From: Bacteroidota bacterium
GTDB lineage: Bacteria > Bacteroidota > Bacteroidia > Chitinophagales > Saprospiraceae
Length of the DNA: 64,000 nt
Assembly: GCA_003045895.1 (NCBI GenBank)
Contig: PZPC01000016.1
Location: forward strand, 1 to 64,000
Reading direction: 5' to 3'
Position 1 is the first letter of the stretch. Every line of letters begins with the position of its first letter. Positions 1 to 8,409 of this stretch are shown here, piece by piece. The translations under genes and the position numbers were made by a program. Under the pieces are notes generated by a model. It worked only from the letters and a program-made list of their open reading frames with translations. It made no database searches and was not told the origin of the DNA.

Positions 1-69
1 ATTCCTTCGCTAATAATTTGAGAATGTAAATTTATTATTGTCCCGGCACTTACACAGCCTTTGTTTCCG

Positions 70-115
70 ATTTCCCAACTCCGACTTCCCACCTCCCACC
101 TCCGATTTCTAATTT
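70..115. repeat. Dispersed intergenic repeat, family A (CCGACTTCCCACCTCC type)
   Basis: This pyrimidine-rich stretch contains repeated CGA[C/T]TTCCCACCTCC words. The same words recur in either orientation near 11.67, 11.82, 21.52, 24.27-24.99, 32.75, 56.49, 56.72 and 57.15 kb, always between genes. What is seen is only the recurrence; no function or mobility is evident. Confidence 0.6.
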
Positions 116-154
116 ATTTTTTATATTTACAAACGAAGTTAATTTTTTAAAATT

Positions 155-766
155 ATGACCAGAAACCACCTATCGACTGCCCTTATTCTGCTGGTTATGA
201 CCCTTGCCGTGTTGGGGTTGGCGAAGTCGGGATTACCCGATATTGTACCCGTTGTTTCTGCCTCCGGTGCGTTCCAATCGAGTGCGGATCCTTTTACCAC
301 CATGATGAAAGTGCTGACCCACCAGCGCTGTGTCAACTGCCATCCGGCGGGCGACCGGCCCCTGCAGGGCGAAGACAGCCACTACCATAATTTTGGGGTT
401 CGCCGCGGACCTGACAACCACGGGGTAGCTGCCCTGCAGTGCTTGTCGTGTCACCAGCGCGAGAACAACAACTACGCTGGGGTGCCCGGTGCGCCCGACT
501 GGAGCGTAGCGCCCCTGAGCATGGCCTGGCAAGGACTTTCCCGGGTTGAGATAGCCCGCTCCATGCTGAATCCTACCAACAATGGTGGCCGTTCACTGGC
601 AGAAGTGGTGCAACACCTGACGGAGCACGAATTGGTACTCTGGGCCTGGGATCCCGGGGTGGATGCCAATGGGGTTCCGCGCGAAGTTCTCCCCGTACCC
701 AAAGCGGAATACATTGCCGCCGTAAAAGCCTGGGCCGCCGCTGGCGCGGTCATTCCTGCCGAATAG
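155..766 (+). CDS. Di-haem cytochrome c, probable electron partner of the adjacent Mo-oxidoreductase
   Basis: A 203-residue protein with an N-terminal hydrophobic export or anchor segment (about residues 7-24) and two CxxCH haem c motifs, CVNCH at 59-63 and CLSCH at 96-100. It would carry two covalent haems and act in the periplasm. It lies 25 bp upstream of the small and large subunits of a molybdenum hydroxylase. Several IorAB-type enzymes pass electrons to a c-type cytochrome, so a role as electron acceptor is inferred from position. The region between the haem motifs is rich in His and Asp and there is no other recognised domain. The ATG at 155 precedes the hydrophobic segment directly and is the natural start. 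Confidence 0.75.
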   Translation: MTRNHLSTALILLVMTLAVLGLAKSGLPDIVPVVSASGAFQSSADPFTTMMKVLTHQRCVNCHPAGDRPLQGEDSHYHNFGVRRGPDNHGVAALQCLSCHQRENNNYAGVPGAPDWSVAPLSMAWQGLSRVEIARSMLNPTNNGGRSLAEVVQHLTEHELVLWAWDPGVDANGVPREVLPVPKAEYIAAVKAWAAAGAVIPAE

Positions 767-791
767 TCATCTTTACCAATCTGCTCCAATT

Positions 792-1259
792 ATGAAAATC
801 ACCTTCCAGATCAACGGTACTGCCCAGACGGTAGAAACCGATGAAAATACACCACTGCTTTGGGTCATCAGGGACTTGTTGGACCTGAAGGGGACCAAGT
901 TTGGTTGTGGCAAAGCCGCCTGCGGTGCCTGTACCATTCACGTCAATGGCGAAGCCGTCCGCTCCTGCTCCTACGCCGCCAATTTGGCCGCCGGGCAAAA
1001 TATTACCACCATCGAAGGACTTGCCGTTGGCGATGAGTTGCATCCGGTACAACAAGCCTGGCTCGAAGAAATTGTACCCCAGTGTGGTTATTGTCAACCC
1101 GGTTTCATGATGGCTACCGCAGCCCTGTTGGAAAAAATTCCCAATCCCACGGACGATGATATCGACGCCAACATCGTCAACGTCTGCCGCTGTGCGACCT
1201 ACTACCGGATGCGCAAAGCCATTCACCGCGCGGCGGCTATAAAAAGTGTCAACCAATAA
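792..1259 (+). CDS. [2Fe-2S] small subunit of xanthine dehydrogenase/isoquinoline oxidoreductase family (IorA-like)
   Basis: A 155-residue ferredoxin-type subunit of a molybdenum hydroxylase, at the usual family length. The plant-type [2Fe-2S] cluster ligands are C39, C44, C47 and C59 (GCGKAACGACT...C). The second, all-helical [2Fe-2S] domain has C98, C101, C132 and C134 (CGYCQPG and CRCATY). It carries electrons from the molybdopterin site of the large subunit to an external acceptor, here probably the cytochrome encoded upstream. It has no signal peptide of its own, so export would be by piggy-back on the Tat-targeted large subunit encoded 11 bp downstream. The substrate is not predictable from sequence. 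Confidence 0.92.
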   Translation: MKITFQINGTAQTVETDENTPLLWVIRDLLDLKGTKFGCGKAACGACTIHVNGEAVRSCSYAANLAAGQNITTIEGLAVGDELHPVQQAWLEEIVPQCGYCQPGFMMATAALLEKIPNPTDDDIDANIVNVCRCATYYRMRKAIHRAAAIKSVNQ

Positions 1260-1270
1260 ACCCACCAACC

Positions 1271-3448
1271 ATGGATCATTCAGCAGAACAAGACAAGAAA
1301 GGCAAATCCCGGAGGGGTTTCCTGGTAAAAGCAGCCGTAGGCGTAGGGGTATTATTGGGAACCGGCTACCTGACCCGCCCCGTGTGGCGGCGATCGATTG
1401 CGGGGATGGTGAACACCGCCGATGCACCTTATGTGGGGGATACCAAGACCCCTCCCTTGTGGTTTGAGGTGACGGCGGATAACGAGATCATCCTGCGCAG
1501 TCCGAAAGTAGAAATGGGTCAGGGTACTTTTACCGGCCTGGCACAGATCGCTGCCGACGAGTTGGAAGTGGCCATCGGACGGATAAAAGTGGTTCACGCT
1601 TCCACGGCCTCGGGCAATATTGACGGATTTTCGACTGGTGGCAGCACCTCCATTTCCAGCCTCTGGATGCCCCTGCGGGAGTTGGCAGCCACCATGCGCG
1701 AAATGCTGAAAAATGAAGCGGCTAACATCCTGGGCGTAGACGTTGCGGCCCTGTCGGTAGCCGATGGGGTGATCACCGCCAGCGAGCGGTCGCTAACCTA
1801 CGGCGAGGTCGTCAAGGAGGTGAAAGAATGGGACATCCCCGCAGTGCCACCGTTGAAAGACGTCAGCACTTACCGCTACGTGGGCCAGCCCATTCCCCGC
1901 GTTGATCTGAAAGACAAGGTTATCGGTGCGCCCATTTTTGGGATGGATGCCGTGCTGTCCGACATGCTGTACGGTGCCGTGGTACGGCCTACGGCCATCG
2001 GCTCCAAATACGTAAGTGCAGATACCAGCCGGGCTGAAGGCATGCCCGGTGTGGTGAAGGTGGTGAAAGAAAAAGATTTCGTGGGGGTCGTTGCCACCTC
2101 GCAAATGGCTGCGGATAATGCCAAAAAAGCCATTGATGTGACCTGGGATATACCCAAAACCTGGGAATTGTCGGATATCGAAGCCATGATCCAGGTAGGG
2201 CAGGGGACACCCTACGTGATCCAGAAGGAAGGCCGGGCCGCCAGTATCCTCGCGGCGGAGGAAGGCATCATCACGGCCGAGTATAAAAGCCCCATTGGCG
2301 CCCACGCCCAAATGGAACCCAACGGTGCGGTGGCGCACGTGACCGCCGACCAGGCCACGGTATTGATCTCTACCCAGGTTGTAGGCCTGACGAGAAAGGA
2401 GGTCGCTGACCGCCTCGGCTTCGACCAGGAGCAGGTCAACATCCAGCCGACCTATCTGGGCGGCGGATTTGGACGGCGGCTGCACACCCCGCACGCGATC
2501 CAGGCTGCGCTCATGTCCCGGGCCGTGGGGAAGCCCGTAAAATATTTTTTCGACCGGAAGGAAGAATTCCAGAACGACACCTTTCGGCCGCCAACGCACC
2601 ACGTCCTCAAAGCCAAACTGGGGGCGGATGGCCTGATTGAAGCCATGGAACACAACGTATCCAGCGGCGATGTCATGTTCGGATCACCCATCTTACCTGG
2701 GATACTGGAGCCCATCGTCGGGGCCGACGTGGGCGCCTGGCGCGGCGGAATGATCCAGTACGGTAAAATCCCCCATTACCGGGCGGTGTCCTGGCGGGTC
2801 AAGCTGCCGTTTGCAACCAGCTGGTGGCGGAGCCTGGGCCTGCTCGCCAATACCTTCGCCATCGAAAGTTTTATGGACGAACTGGCCATCCAGGCCGGTA
2901 AAGATCCCGTGCAGTTTCGCCTGGACCAAATTCAGGACGACCCGGCGGGCCGCCGCCTGCAAGCCGTGATTACTGCAGCGGCCACGCGGGCCAATTGGCA
3001 GGACGGGGTATTGCCCAACGGCCGGGCCATGGGTTTTGCGGCATCTACCGACGCCAACACCCCCGTCGCTCAGGTCGTGGAAGTGGCGATAGTAGACAAC
3101 GAGATTAAGGTGCTGAAAGTCACCTGTGCCATCGATCCCGGCCTGGCGGTCAATCCCGACCAGGTGCGGTCACAGTGCGAAGGCGCTATCATTATGGGGA
3201 TGAGTGCCGGGATGTTTGAAAAAATGATCGTCAGGAATGGCGAACTGCAGCCTACGATCTACGGCCCTTACCAAATGGCCCTGATGCGGGATGCTCCCCG
3301 GGAAATTGACGTCGTGCTCCTCGCTGGCACGGATGCCCCAGGGGCAGTAGGAGAGCCGCCCCTGGGGCCAATCGTCGCGGCTATTGCCAACGCGGTGTTC
3401 CGGCTCACCGGCCAACGACTGCGGGAGATGCCCCTGACGTTGGTTTAG
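1271..3448 (+). CDS. Molybdopterin-binding large subunit, xanthine dehydrogenase family (IorB-like)
   Basis: A 725-residue catalytic subunit of the aldehyde oxidase/isoquinoline 1-oxidoreductase branch. The N-terminus has a twin-arginine signal, SRRGFL at 13-18, followed by a hydrophobic stretch, so the folded Mo-enzyme is predicted to be exported by Tat. Family signatures include the YLGGGFGRR glycine-rich molybdopterin contact and the C-terminal GAVGEPPLGP segment with the catalytic Glu of the family. Substrates of IorB-like enzymes range from N-heterocycles to aldehydes; nothing here fixes the choice. The gene is last in a three-gene operon (cytochrome, small subunit, large subunit). A 6-bp hairpin with a 4-nt loop at about 3481-3496 follows the stop but has no U-tract. 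Confidence 0.9.
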   Translation: MDHSAEQDKKGKSRRGFLVKAAVGVGVLLGTGYLTRPVWRRSIAGMVNTADAPYVGDTKTPPLWFEVTADNEIILRSPKVEMGQGTFTGLAQIAADELEVAIGRIKVVHASTASGNIDGFSTGGSTSISSLWMPLRELAATMREMLKNEAANILGVDVAALSVADGVITASERSLTYGEVVKEVKEWDIPAVPPLKDVSTYRYVGQPIPRVDLKDKVIGAPIFGMDAVLSDMLYGAVVRPTAIGSKYVSADTSRAEGMPGVVKVVKEKDFVGVVATSQMAADNAKKAIDVTWDIPKTWELSDIEAMIQVGQGTPYVIQKEGRAASILAAEEGIITAEYKSPIGAHAQMEPNGAVAHVTADQATVLISTQVVGLTRKEVADRLGFDQEQVNIQPTYLGGGFGRRLHTPHAIQAALMSRAVGKPVKYFFDRKEEFQNDTFRPPTHHVLKAKLGADGLIEAMEHNVSSGDVMFGSPILPGILEPIVGADVGAWRGGMIQYGKIPHYRAVSWRVKLPFATSWWRSLGLLANTFAIESFMDELAIQAGKDPVQFRLDQIQDDPAGRRLQAVITAAATRANWQDGVLPNGRAMGFAASTDANTPVAQVVEVAIVDNEIKVLKVTCAIDPGLAVNPDQVRSQCEGAIIMGMSAGMFEKMIVRNGELQPTIYGPYQMALMRDAPREIDVVLLAGTDAPGAVGEPPLGPIVAAIANAVFRLTGQRLREMPLTLV

Positions 3449-3569
3449 CCGTATTTTAAGGCCGGTTGCGTGCGCGGTTACGGCGTCTCTACGCCGCAGT
3501 GACTGCCGTGGTATGTGGTAAATATTAAATAGCTTTGCGCTTTTTACCGCCAACTATTCCGTCCGTTTT

Positions 3570-4169
3570 ATGCTCACTCAACTCCTCCACGATCTGCAAA
3601 ACCTCAGCTGGGTCGACTGGCTGGCAACCCTCACGGCGCTGGTTTACGTTGTGCTTTCGGCCCGCAATAGCGCCTGGTGTTGGCCTTTTGGTATCGTGAG
3701 TTGTGCGCTGTGGGCTTATGCTTCTTACGTCTATTACGATCTCTACCTCGACGCCTTGCTGCAGGTCTTCTACGTGGTGATGGGTTTTCTGGGACTTTAC
3801 TACTGGTTGCACGGTGGCCAGGCAGGCCGGGCCAGCCCCATTGTGCACACCACACGCCAGCAACACGGTTGGTACTTGTTGGTTGGCACTTTGTGCGGGT
3901 TGTTATTTGGTTACCTGTTTAGTTACACCGCCGCTGCTGCCACTTACTGGGATGCTTTCACCACGGCCTTTTCCGTCATTGCCACGGTAATGCTGGTTCA
4001 GCGCCGACTGGAGAACTGGTTGTACTGGATCGTCATAGACCTGACTTACGCTGGCCTGTACTGGAGTAGGGCCGCGGTTCTTTTCGCCTTGTTGATGCTG
4101 GTTTACAGTGTGATTGCTGTATTTGCTTACCGCAACTGGACCCGCCTGGCAAGCGCACCGGAGCAGTAA
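3570..4169 (+). CDS. pnuC: PnuC-type nicotinamide riboside/NMN transporter
   Basis: A 199-residue integral membrane protein with about seven hydrophobic segments and the PnuC family pattern near the N-terminus (ALVYVVLSARNSAWCWPFG, then a WAYASYVYYDLYLD stretch). PnuC proteins let vitamin B3 ribosides (nicotinamide riboside or NMN) into the cytoplasm by facilitated diffusion, feeding NAD synthesis. The gene is monocistronic, about 275 bp upstream of the NADH-consuming nqr operon. This is suggestive, but the two are separated by their own regulatory region. Family members can instead move thiamine (PnuT) or riboflavin (PnuX), so the exact vitamin is inferred. Confidence 0.85.
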   Translation: MLTQLLHDLQNLSWVDWLATLTALVYVVLSARNSAWCWPFGIVSCALWAYASYVYYDLYLDALLQVFYVVMGFLGLYYWLHGGQAGRASPIVHTTRQQHGWYLLVGTLCGLLFGYLFSYTAAAATYWDAFTTAFSVIATVMLVQRRLENWLYWIVIDLTYAGLYWSRAAVLFALLMLVYSVIAVFAYRNWTRLASAPEQ

Positions 4170-4256
4170 CCCGCTTTTTCACGGGAAGGATCAACACGGT
4201 GCAAAGGCTGCTTTCAACCGGCAAAAAACGGGTAAAGGGACCATCTGTTTGGTAAG

Positions 4257-4279
4257 TTATTTAGATTCAGTCTAAATAA
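4257..4279. promoter_or_regulatory. 9-bp palindrome upstream of nqrA, candidate metal-regulator operator
   Basis: The arms TTATTTAGA (4257-4265) and TCTAAATAA (4271-4279) are perfect inverted repeats around a 5-bp spacer. The TTTAGA...TCTAAA form resembles DtxR/IdeR- or Fur-like iron boxes. It sits 56 bp before a TATATTTG box and 166 bp before the nqrA ATG, so iron- or metal-dependent control of Na+-NQR, an Fe-S/flavin enzyme, is a reasonable inference. No regulator gene for it is in the window. Confidence 0.4.
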
Positions 4280-4334
4280 GTGCATTCAACTCACTTTGAA
4301 TTTGCACTAATGGAAGGAATAACTAGAAGCTTTA

Positions 4335-4342
4335 TATATTTG
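4335..4342 (+). promoter_or_regulatory. Probable -7 promoter element (TATATTTG) of the nqr operon
   Basis: The octamer matches the Bacteroidota sigma-ABfr -7 consensus TAnnTTTG exactly and lies about 100 bp before the nqrA start. A well-spaced -33 TTTG is not evident; the nearest, at 4301-4304, is 30 bp upstream, which is too far. Confidence 0.4.
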
Positions 4343-4444
4343 TCGCGTTTTAAGAAATGGAATTTTGTTTAAGTTCCTGACGATGATTTTTTTATTCTGG
4401 TTCGGAATCTTTTCGGCAGGAATTTGATAAACGATAAAGTTACA

Positions 4445-6085
4445 ATGAAAGGTATCTTCAACAAAACAGGGCTCACTGCCGGAATGGTTTTTCTGGCTTT
4501 CCAGCTATCGGCACAATCGGAGTCCACGAGCGGCTCCAACATTTTGCTGTACGTCCTTATCGGGATTGCGATTATCCTGTTTTTCGGTATGTTGATTAAT
4601 GTGGCCGACAACCTGATCGGTATCGAAGCCAAGCAGAACAACATCGACGTAGAAGCCAGTGGCCTTACCCTGGTTCCCAATTTCCGGCACTTGTTTGGCA
4701 GCCGTACGGCGGCTTACACCGCTGGAACACCGGTAACGGTACTGACCAAGGGGCACGACATACTGCTCGAAGGTGAAGCGCAGGATAAAGTTGTTCCTGC
4801 TACCGGCGTAACGCGTTATGCGGTTCAGCCACCCAACTTTTTGGGCTTACAGCCGATTCCCAAGTTGACGGTAGCCGTTGGCGACTCGGTCAAAGCCGGT
4901 GACCAGCTTTTCTTCGACAAGCAAATGCCCGACGTGGCTTTTGTGTCGCCGGTGAGCGGAGAGGTCATCGAGATCAACCGGGGGGCCAAGCGTGCCATCA
5001 CGGAAATTGTGATCCTGGCCGACAAAACCCAGGAATACCGCCAGGTGAAGGCGCCCGATCTGGCCAAGGCCGACCAGGCTACCTTGCTGCGCTTTATGCA
5101 AGAGAGTGGTGCCTGGTCTTTGTTGCACCAGCGGCCGTTCAATATTGTGCCCGACCCCACCCGGGTACCGCGTGATATTTTCGTGAGTACTTTTGATACG
5201 GCTCCCCTGGCGCCCAAGGCCAGTGTGGTGATTGCTGGTCGGGAAGCCGCTTTCCAAAAAGGCATTGACGTGCTGGCCAAATTGACCAGTGGGCAGGTGC
5301 ACCTGGGCCTGGATGGCCGGGGTGACGAAGCTCCACCAGCTGCGTTTACGCAAGCCACCAACGCCAGCAAGCGTTACTTCAAAGGCAAACACCCCGCCGG
5401 CAACGTAGGGGTGCAAATTCACCACACGGCCCCGGTTGGCGGTAGCGATATCGTCTGGACCCTCGGCGTGCAGGAGGTGATTACCCTTGGTAATTTGTTC
5501 CTGGAAGGCCGCTTCGATGCCAGCCGCATCGTTGCCCTGACGGGAGCAGAACTCAAAGACGCCCATTATGTGCACACCTTTGCGGGTGCCAATATCGGCG
5601 AACTCATTGGCAACAACCTTAGCAACGACCACGTACGGTTGATTTCGGGCGATGTCCTTTCGGGTATCCAGAAGACCACCAATAGCTACCTCAACTGGAG
5701 CGACGATCAGATAACAGTTATTGAAGAAGGTGATTTTTACGAACTTTTTGGTTGGTTGCTCCCGATCGATTTACGGCCGACCATTTCCAATACCTTCCCG
5801 AATTTCCTTTTCGGAGACATTAAATTCAGAGCCAATACCAATACCCACGGCGAGAAGCGTGCTTTTGTGGTCACCAACGACTACGAGCAGGTCATGCCGA
5901 TGGATATTTATCCGCAGCACCTGATGAAGGCCATCATCATCAATGACATTGAGCGCATGGAAGGCCTCGGTATCATGGAACTGGTGGAAGAAGACGTGGC
6001 CCTGTGTGAGTTTGTTTGTGTGTCCAAGCAGCCGTTGCAGCAGATTCTGCGCGAGGGACTGAACAACCTCCGCGAACAGGTTTAA
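4445..6085 (+). CDS. nqrA: Na+-translocating NADH:quinone reductase subunit A with N-terminal membrane extension
   Basis: NqrA is the peripheral, Rnf C-like subunit of the Na+ pump that couples NADH:quinone electron transfer to sodium export. The family domain starts only around residue 90 (TVLTKGHDILLEG) and runs to the end, including FDKQMPDVAFVSPVSGEV and EINRGAKRA. Ahead of it are two hydrophobic segments, about residues 8-22 and 34-53, absent from canonical cytoplasmic NqrA of about 450 residues. A hairpin of two helices would leave the NqrA domain in the cytoplasm, tethered to the membrane. The ATG at 4445 is preferred; an in-frame TTG at 4424 would add seven residues. First gene of nqrABCDEF, 55 bp before nqrB. 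Confidence 0.9.
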   Translation: MKGIFNKTGLTAGMVFLAFQLSAQSESTSGSNILLYVLIGIAIILFFGMLINVADNLIGIEAKQNNIDVEASGLTLVPNFRHLFGSRTAAYTAGTPVTVLTKGHDILLEGEAQDKVVPATGVTRYAVQPPNFLGLQPIPKLTVAVGDSVKAGDQLFFDKQMPDVAFVSPVSGEVIEINRGAKRAITEIVILADKTQEYRQVKAPDLAKADQATLLRFMQESGAWSLLHQRPFNIVPDPTRVPRDIFVSTFDTAPLAPKASVVIAGREAAFQKGIDVLAKLTSGQVHLGLDGRGDEAPPAAFTQATNASKRYFKGKHPAGNVGVQIHHTAPVGGSDIVWTLGVQEVITLGNLFLEGRFDASRIVALTGAELKDAHYVHTFAGANIGELIGNNLSNDHVRLISGDVLSGIQKTTNSYLNWSDDQITVIEEGDFYELFGWLLPIDLRPTISNTFPNFLFGDIKFRANTNTHGEKRAFVVTNDYEQVMPMDIYPQHLMKAIIINDIERMEGLGIMELVEEDVALCEFVCVSKQPLQQILREGLNNLREQV

Positions 6086-6140
6086 GCATTCCCCCAGGGG
6101 GTAAAGAAATATTTCAATTCATTCAGTATAGTTTAATAAT

Positions 6141-7493
6141 ATGAAAAAGGCATTGCTCAAATTTTTCGAGCGCATCGAACCGGACAAGGACAAATCGCCT
6201 TTCCTGCATACGGGATACGATGCTTTTTTCACCTTCGCGTTTACGCCCAACCACGTTACGGCGGGTGGGGTTCACATTCGCGACGGTATGGACTTGAAGC
6301 GAACAATGGTGCACGTGGTGCTAGCGCTGCAGTTGCTTTACATTTTTGGTACCTATAATATTGGTAACCAGCACTTCGCGGCGCTGGGCCTCTATCCTGG
6401 TGCATTCGAGGGCCTGCACCTCAAGCTGGTGTACGGTCTGATCAAGATCCTGCCCATTTTTGTCGTGACGCACCTCGTCGGACTCGGCGTAGAATTTTTC
6501 TATGCCGCCCGCAAAGGCCACGCAGTAGAAGAAGGTTTCCTGGTTTCTGGGGCCCTGATTCCGCTCATTATGCCGCCCGATATTCCGTTGTGGATCCTGA
6601 GTATCTCCATCATCTTTGCCGTAATAATTGGTAAAGAAGCATTTGGAGGTACGGGTATGAATATTCTCAATATTGCCCTGCTGGCGCGGGTGTTTGTCTT
6701 TTTTGCCTATCCCACTTACATCTCTGGTGATGAGGTATGGGTAGCAGGTATCGAGAAGGTAGGCGCCGGTATGTACGCGGGCCAGGCTTACGGCATGGTA
6801 TACGGTGCTTTCGATAGCCTGTTCAATGCGTTTGGCTGGGCCACCTTTGGCGCCGGACAGACGGCCGTGGTAGATACCTTCACGGGCGCTACTCCGCTGG
6901 GCTTAGCCGCCAAAGGCGGCTGGGCAGCCGTCACGGAGCACTACTCTGCCAGTCAGATGTGGTGGGGTAACATCCCAGGCTCCATTGGTGAAACGTCCAA
7001 GCCGCTGGTGCTGGTGGGCGCTTTGTTCCTAATCTTCACCAAGGTAGCCGACTGGCGTATCATGGTGGCATCCGTCGTTGGTTTTGTGGCTTGTGGCCTG
7101 ATGATTAACGGTATCGCCCCCGACGTTTTTGGTCCGGAGACCAAAGGAATCTTCAAATTCATGGCAGTTCCCTGGTATTACCACTTCTACATGGGTAGCT
7201 TTTTCTTCGCCATGGCCTTTATGGCTACCGATCCGGTAACGGCTGCTTCTACGCCCATGGGCAAGTGGATTTACGGCTTCCTGATCGGTTTCATTGGTTT
7301 GGTCATCCGGATACTCAACCCTGCTTACCCCGAAGGTTGGATGCTGGCGATCTTGTTCATGAACGTCTTTGCCCCACTGATCGATTACTACGTACTGGAA
7401 GCCAACGTCAAGCGGCGCAGCAAACGGCAATTGGCTCTGGCCAAGCGGCGTGCTGCCCAGGCTGTCGAAGTGGAAACGGTAACAATAGACTAA
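6141..7493 (+). CDS. nqrB: Na+-NQR subunit B
   Basis: A 450-residue, multi-spanning core subunit of Na+-NQR that carries covalently bound FMN, binds riboflavin and quinone, and forms part of the Na+ path. The flavinylation motif DTFTGAT lies at 245-251, with Thr251 the expected FMN-phosphothreonine. Around ten hydrophobic segments are visible and the C-terminus is a short basic cytoplasmic tail (VKRRSKRQLALAKRRAA). Length and order match the family. A short GC hairpin followed by TTTTAATT lies between this gene and nqrC. Confidence 0.95.
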   Translation: MKKALLKFFERIEPDKDKSPFLHTGYDAFFTFAFTPNHVTAGGVHIRDGMDLKRTMVHVVLALQLLYIFGTYNIGNQHFAALGLYPGAFEGLHLKLVYGLIKILPIFVVTHLVGLGVEFFYAARKGHAVEEGFLVSGALIPLIMPPDIPLWILSISIIFAVIIGKEAFGGTGMNILNIALLARVFVFFAYPTYISGDEVWVAGIEKVGAGMYAGQAYGMVYGAFDSLFNAFGWATFGAGQTAVVDTFTGATPLGLAAKGGWAAVTEHYSASQMWWGNIPGSIGETSKPLVLVGALFLIFTKVADWRIMVASVVGFVACGLMINGIAPDVFGPETKGIFKFMAVPWYYHFYMGSFFFAMAFMATDPVTAASTPMGKWIYGFLIGFIGLVIRILNPAYPEGWMLAILFMNVFAPLIDYYVLEANVKRRSKRQLALAKRRAAQAVEVETVTID

Positions 7494-7511
7494 AAGTAAG
7501 CAGTTAATGAT

Positions 7512-7533
7512 CGCCCTGCGGGCGGTTTTAATT
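7512..7533 (+). terminator. Short hairpin with T-run between nqrB and nqrC
   Basis: CGCCC (7512-7516) and GGGCG (7520-7524) pair around a 3-nt loop, followed by GTTTTAATT. The stem is only 5 bp and lies within the operon. It could be a weak attenuator or RNA-stability element that sets subunit stoichiometry, or be incidental. Confidence 0.3.
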
Positions 7534-7556
7534 GTTCATCTATAAAAGCAAAAATT

Positions 7557-8321
7557 GTGGATAAGAATAGCACGAATTACGTCTTACTCTTTGTGTTGAT
7601 GATGACGGTTGTGGTGGCCCTGGTTCTGACCGGTGTACGCCAGGGTACCGAGTCAAAGGCATTAGAGAATGAGGCCATCTTCAACAAGCGCGCCGTACTG
7701 GCCGCAGTTAACGATTACCTCGGCATGGGGGAGGGCGTCACTGCCAATGACCTGGCTGATGAAAAAGTTTTGGAAATTTTCGATTCCCGAGTCAAACAAA
7801 TTACCCTTAATACTGCGGGTGAGGTGGTTGAAGGTGTATTGGCTGAAAAGATTGACATGGCTAAGGAAAAGAAGAAAGATATGGCCGATCGGGTATTGCC
7901 TTTGTTTCAATATGAAAATGAAGGCGAGACTTTCTACATTCTTTCTGTTCGCGGCAACGGCCTCTGGGACGAAATCTGGGGTAATATAGCCCTCGAAAGC
8001 GACATCAACACCATTGCCGGGGCATCGTTCGACCACAAGGGTGAAACCCCTGGCCTGGGTGCAGAAATCAAGGATAACCCGACTTTTCCTGGAAACTTTA
8101 GCGGTAAGAAAATCTTTCGTGATGGGGAGTTCGTGTCCGTTGTCGTACGCAAAGGTGGTGCCCAGGATACTACTTACGAAGTGGACGGTATTTCTGGTGC
8201 AACAGTTACTGCTGATGGCGTAACCAAAATGTTACACGACGGAATTTCCCTCTATTTGCCCTATCTGAACCAAGCGCGTCAGAATAGCAAAATGGAGAGT
8301 TTGTTGATCGACCAGCACTAA
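7557..8321 (+). CDS. nqrC: Na+-NQR subunit C
   Basis: A 254-residue subunit with one N-terminal membrane helix (about residues 8-26) and an FMN-binding domain. The flavinylation motif is SGAT at 213-216 (DGISGATVTADGV), Thr216 being the expected covalent FMN site attached by ApbE, which is not encoded here. The start is a GTG at 7557, which places the hydrophobic helix immediately after the usual short N-terminus; no nearby upstream ATG is in frame. Order and spacing are those of a standard nqr operon. Confidence 0.95.
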   Translation: MDKNSTNYVLLFVLMMTVVVALVLTGVRQGTESKALENEAIFNKRAVLAAVNDYLGMGEGVTANDLADEKVLEIFDSRVKQITLNTAGEVVEGVLAEKIDMAKEKKKDMADRVLPLFQYENEGETFYILSVRGNGLWDEIWGNIALESDINTIAGASFDHKGETPGLGAEIKDNPTFPGNFSGKKIFRDGEFVSVVVRKGGAQDTTYEVDGISGATVTADGVTKMLHDGISLYLPYLNQARQNSKMESLLIDQH

Positions 8322-8409
8322 GTGACGGGATCCGTTACCGCGTGGCGCGGCAGGCGCTATTTTCGCCAAACTACTAAATAAAAAATAGACAACCAAAAAG
8401 CATATTATC

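Noticed and set aside
3481-3496. Terminator after the Mo-oxidoreductase operon
   Set aside because: The 6-bp hairpin has no following T-run, so I do not list it as a terminator.
4424-4444. TTG start for nqrA seven codons upstream of the ATG
   Set aside because: The ATG at 4445 directly precedes the basic-then-hydrophobic N-terminus. The upstream TTG has no supporting signal, although an AGGAA lies close by.
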